A stretch of DNA of 42,809 nt from an uncultured Campylobacter sp. (lineage in GTDB: Bacteria; Campylobacterota; Campylobacteria; Campylobacterales; Campylobacteraceae): the NCBI RefSeq assembly GCF_937997535.1, contig NZ_CALKTT010000010.1:1-42809 (forward strand), written 5' to 3'. The position numbers and the translations under genes were made by a program. Shown in pieces: positions 41,428 through 42,809 of the stretch. The first letter of the stretch is position 1. Each line of letters opens with the position of its first letter. The notes under the pieces were generated by a model. The model was not told the origin of the DNA, searched no databases, and saw only the letters and a list, made by a program, of their open reading frames with translations.

Positions 41428-42639
41428 ATGGTTGATCTAAATAAAATCATCCAAGCAAAGCGCACGATAAACGATTTCGTCTATAAAACGCCCTTTGCTC
41501 TGGCACCGAAGCTCAGCAAGCTTTACGGCGCGGAAGTGTATCTCAAAAGCGAGAATTTGCAGCGCACCGGCGCATATAAGATTCGCGGCGCTTACAATAA
41601 AATCGCGCATCTTACGGACGAGGAACGGGCGCATGGAGTAATAGCTGCAAGTGCGGGCAACCACGCCCAAGGCGTAGCGATGAGCGCGCAAAAATTCGGC
41701 GTGCATGCTGTGATCGTAATGCCCGAAGCCACGCCGTTACTTAAGGTAAGCGGCACGAAGGCTCTGGGCGCGGAGATCATCCTAAAGGGCGATAATTTCG
41801 ACGAGGCGTACGCGTTTGCGCTGGAATATGCCAAGGAACACAATCTGACATTCGTGCATCCCTTCAACGACGAGTTTGTCCAGGCGGGCCAAGGCACGAT
41901 TGCGCTTGAGATGATCGAAGAGGTCGCAGATCTTGAATACATCGTCGTTCCGGTTGGCGGCGGCGGGCTTGCTACGGGGGTTTGCAGCTGCGCCAAGCAG
42001 ATCAACCCCGACATCAAAATCATCGCCGTAGCCGCCAAGGGCGCGCCCGCGATGCACGATAGCTTCGTCGCAAAAAAGCCGCTAAATTCCAAATCCGTCC
42101 GCACCATCGCCGACGGTATCGCCGTGCGGGATACTAGCGAGATCACGCTTAGCACGATCATCGAGTGCGTCGATGAGTTCGTGCAGGTCGATGACGAAGA
42201 GATCGCAAGCGCGATACTCTATCTGCTCGAGCAGCAAAAAATCATCGTCGAGGGCGCGGGCGCGGCAGGCGTAGCGGCGCTGATGAACGCGAAATTTGCA
42301 TTCCCCGCCGGCGCAAAGATCGGCATTATCCTAAGCGGCGGCAACATCGACGTGCAGATGCTAAACATCATCATCGAAAAAGGCCTCATAAAATCGCACC
42401 GCAAGATGACGATCAACGTCACGCTCGTCGATAAGCCGGGCGCGCTTACGGGGCTTACCGAAATTTTGCGTCGCGCCAACGCAAACATCGTCAAGATCGA
42501 CTACGACCGCTTCTCGACCAATATCGAGTACGGCGACGCGCAGATCACGATCACGCTTGAGACCAAAGGCAAGGCTCACCAAGAGGACATCGCCTGGGCG
42601 CTCAAAAACGCAGGGTATGATTTCAGGGAGATTTTGTAA
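41428..42639 (+). CDS. ilvA: Threonine ammonia-lyase (threonine dehydratase)
   Basis: This PLP enzyme converts threonine to 2-oxobutyrate and ammonia, feeding isoleucine synthesis or threonine breakdown. The 403-residue product has the PLP lysine K51 in RTGAYKIRGAY, the substrate loop ASAGNHAQGVA near 75-85, the phosphate-binding PVGGGGLATG near 174-183 and SGGNID near 304-309. A single ACT-like regulatory domain lies at about 325-403 (VTLVDKPGALTGLTEILR). The length and single ACT domain resemble the short, TdcB/IlvA-hybrid type rather than the ~510-residue E. coli IlvA. I recall ilvA near trmA in C. jejuni too (Cj0828c). AAAGGAAG precedes the ATG. Confidence 0.93.
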   Translation: MVDLNKIIQAKRTINDFVYKTPFALAPKLSKLYGAEVYLKSENLQRTGAYKIRGAYNKIAHLTDEERAHGVIAASAGNHAQGVAMSAQKFGVHAVIVMPEATPLLKVSGTKALGAEIILKGDNFDEAYAFALEYAKEHNLTFVHPFNDEFVQAGQGTIALEMIEEVADLEYIVVPVGGGGLATGVCSCAKQINPDIKIIAVAAKGAPAMHDSFVAKKPLNSKSVRTIADGIAVRDTSEITLSTIIECVDEFVQVDDEEIASAILYLLEQQKIIVEGAGAAGVAALMNAKFAFPAGAKIGIILSGGNIDVQMLNIIIEKGLIKSHRKMTINVTLVDKPGALTGLTEILRRANANIVKIDYDRFSTNIEYGDAQITITLETKGKAHQEDIAWALKNAGYDFREIL

Positions 42640-42809
42640 AATTTCGCGGGAGTTTTTAAAATTTATTTTCGCTCGTGAATTTGCCTGAAATTTCAAAATT
42701 TACTCGCTTGCATCCTGATCGCGGCTCGCAGCTGGTAAATTTAAATTTGCCTCCATTTTATATTCGCCATGCCGAAACACTTTACGCTCTTGATTTTAAA
42801 TTTTACGTA

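Overview
The window looks like a chromosome segment of an epsilonproteobacterium of the genus Campylobacter. Gene content and order recall C. jejuni blocks: TonB-dependent receptor with exbB-exbD-tonB, methyltransferase/YkgJ/TPR/trpC/HIT, lgt-frdC-frdA-frdB, yebC-ppi, copZ-copA, and ankyrin/antiporter/trmA/ilvA. Those blocks are not adjacent in C. jejuni, and the DNA is clearly richer in G+C, so one of the less AT-rich, oral-type species (C. gracilis, showae, rectus or curvus group) is more likely. Species and locus comparisons come from memory of these genomes, not from a search.

Layout. 1-416: 3' end of an unknown gene, a 10-codon stub and degenerate repeats. 417-3111 (minus): tsaD and creD. 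3473-7476: an iron-uptake locus, with a TonB-dependent receptor on minus diverging from exbB-exbD-tonB on plus across an AT-rich, Fur-box-like region. 7821-12984 (plus): a flavin oxidoreductase, a tRNA-methyltransferase-like gene with a large insertion, a YkgJ Cys-cluster protein, a TPR protein and trpC, closely packed or overlapping. 12985-13957: long noncoding stretch. 13958-18029 (plus): HIT protein, WG-repeat protein, ribB with a decayed ribA half, Y-family polymerase, unknown gene. 18030-18624: noncoding. 18625-22980 (plus): lgt and frdCAB, closed by a perfect 13-bp terminator stem. 23123-25184: AT-rich tandem duplication of an unknown membrane-protein gene, first copy broken near its start. 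25557-26996: ankyrin-type protein. 27267-28542 (minus): small anchored protein and rarD. 28647-29990 (plus): class II DAHP synthase. 30444-33136 (minus): yebC, ppi, acpS, unknown AT-rich membrane-anchored protein and a 14-codon stub. 33270-35675 (plus): copZ-copA. 36155-42639 (plus): ankyrin protein, NhaC-type antiporter, trmA with a large insertion, ilvA.

Most of the window is housekeeping: fumarate respiration, riboflavin, tryptophan and shikimate synthesis, tRNA modification, copper export and iron uptake. What stands out is a low-complexity DNA idiom built on AAATTT/AAAATTC words. It fills intergenic regions, including six exact copies of one 14-bp palindrome, and it also appears in frame inside genes. 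There it encodes N/Q/S/F-rich segments in two methyltransferases (both just before SAM motif I), in the tail of the TPR protein and in the N-terminal half of the duplicated membrane protein. No tRNA, rRNA, CRISPR array, transposase or prophage gene was recognised.
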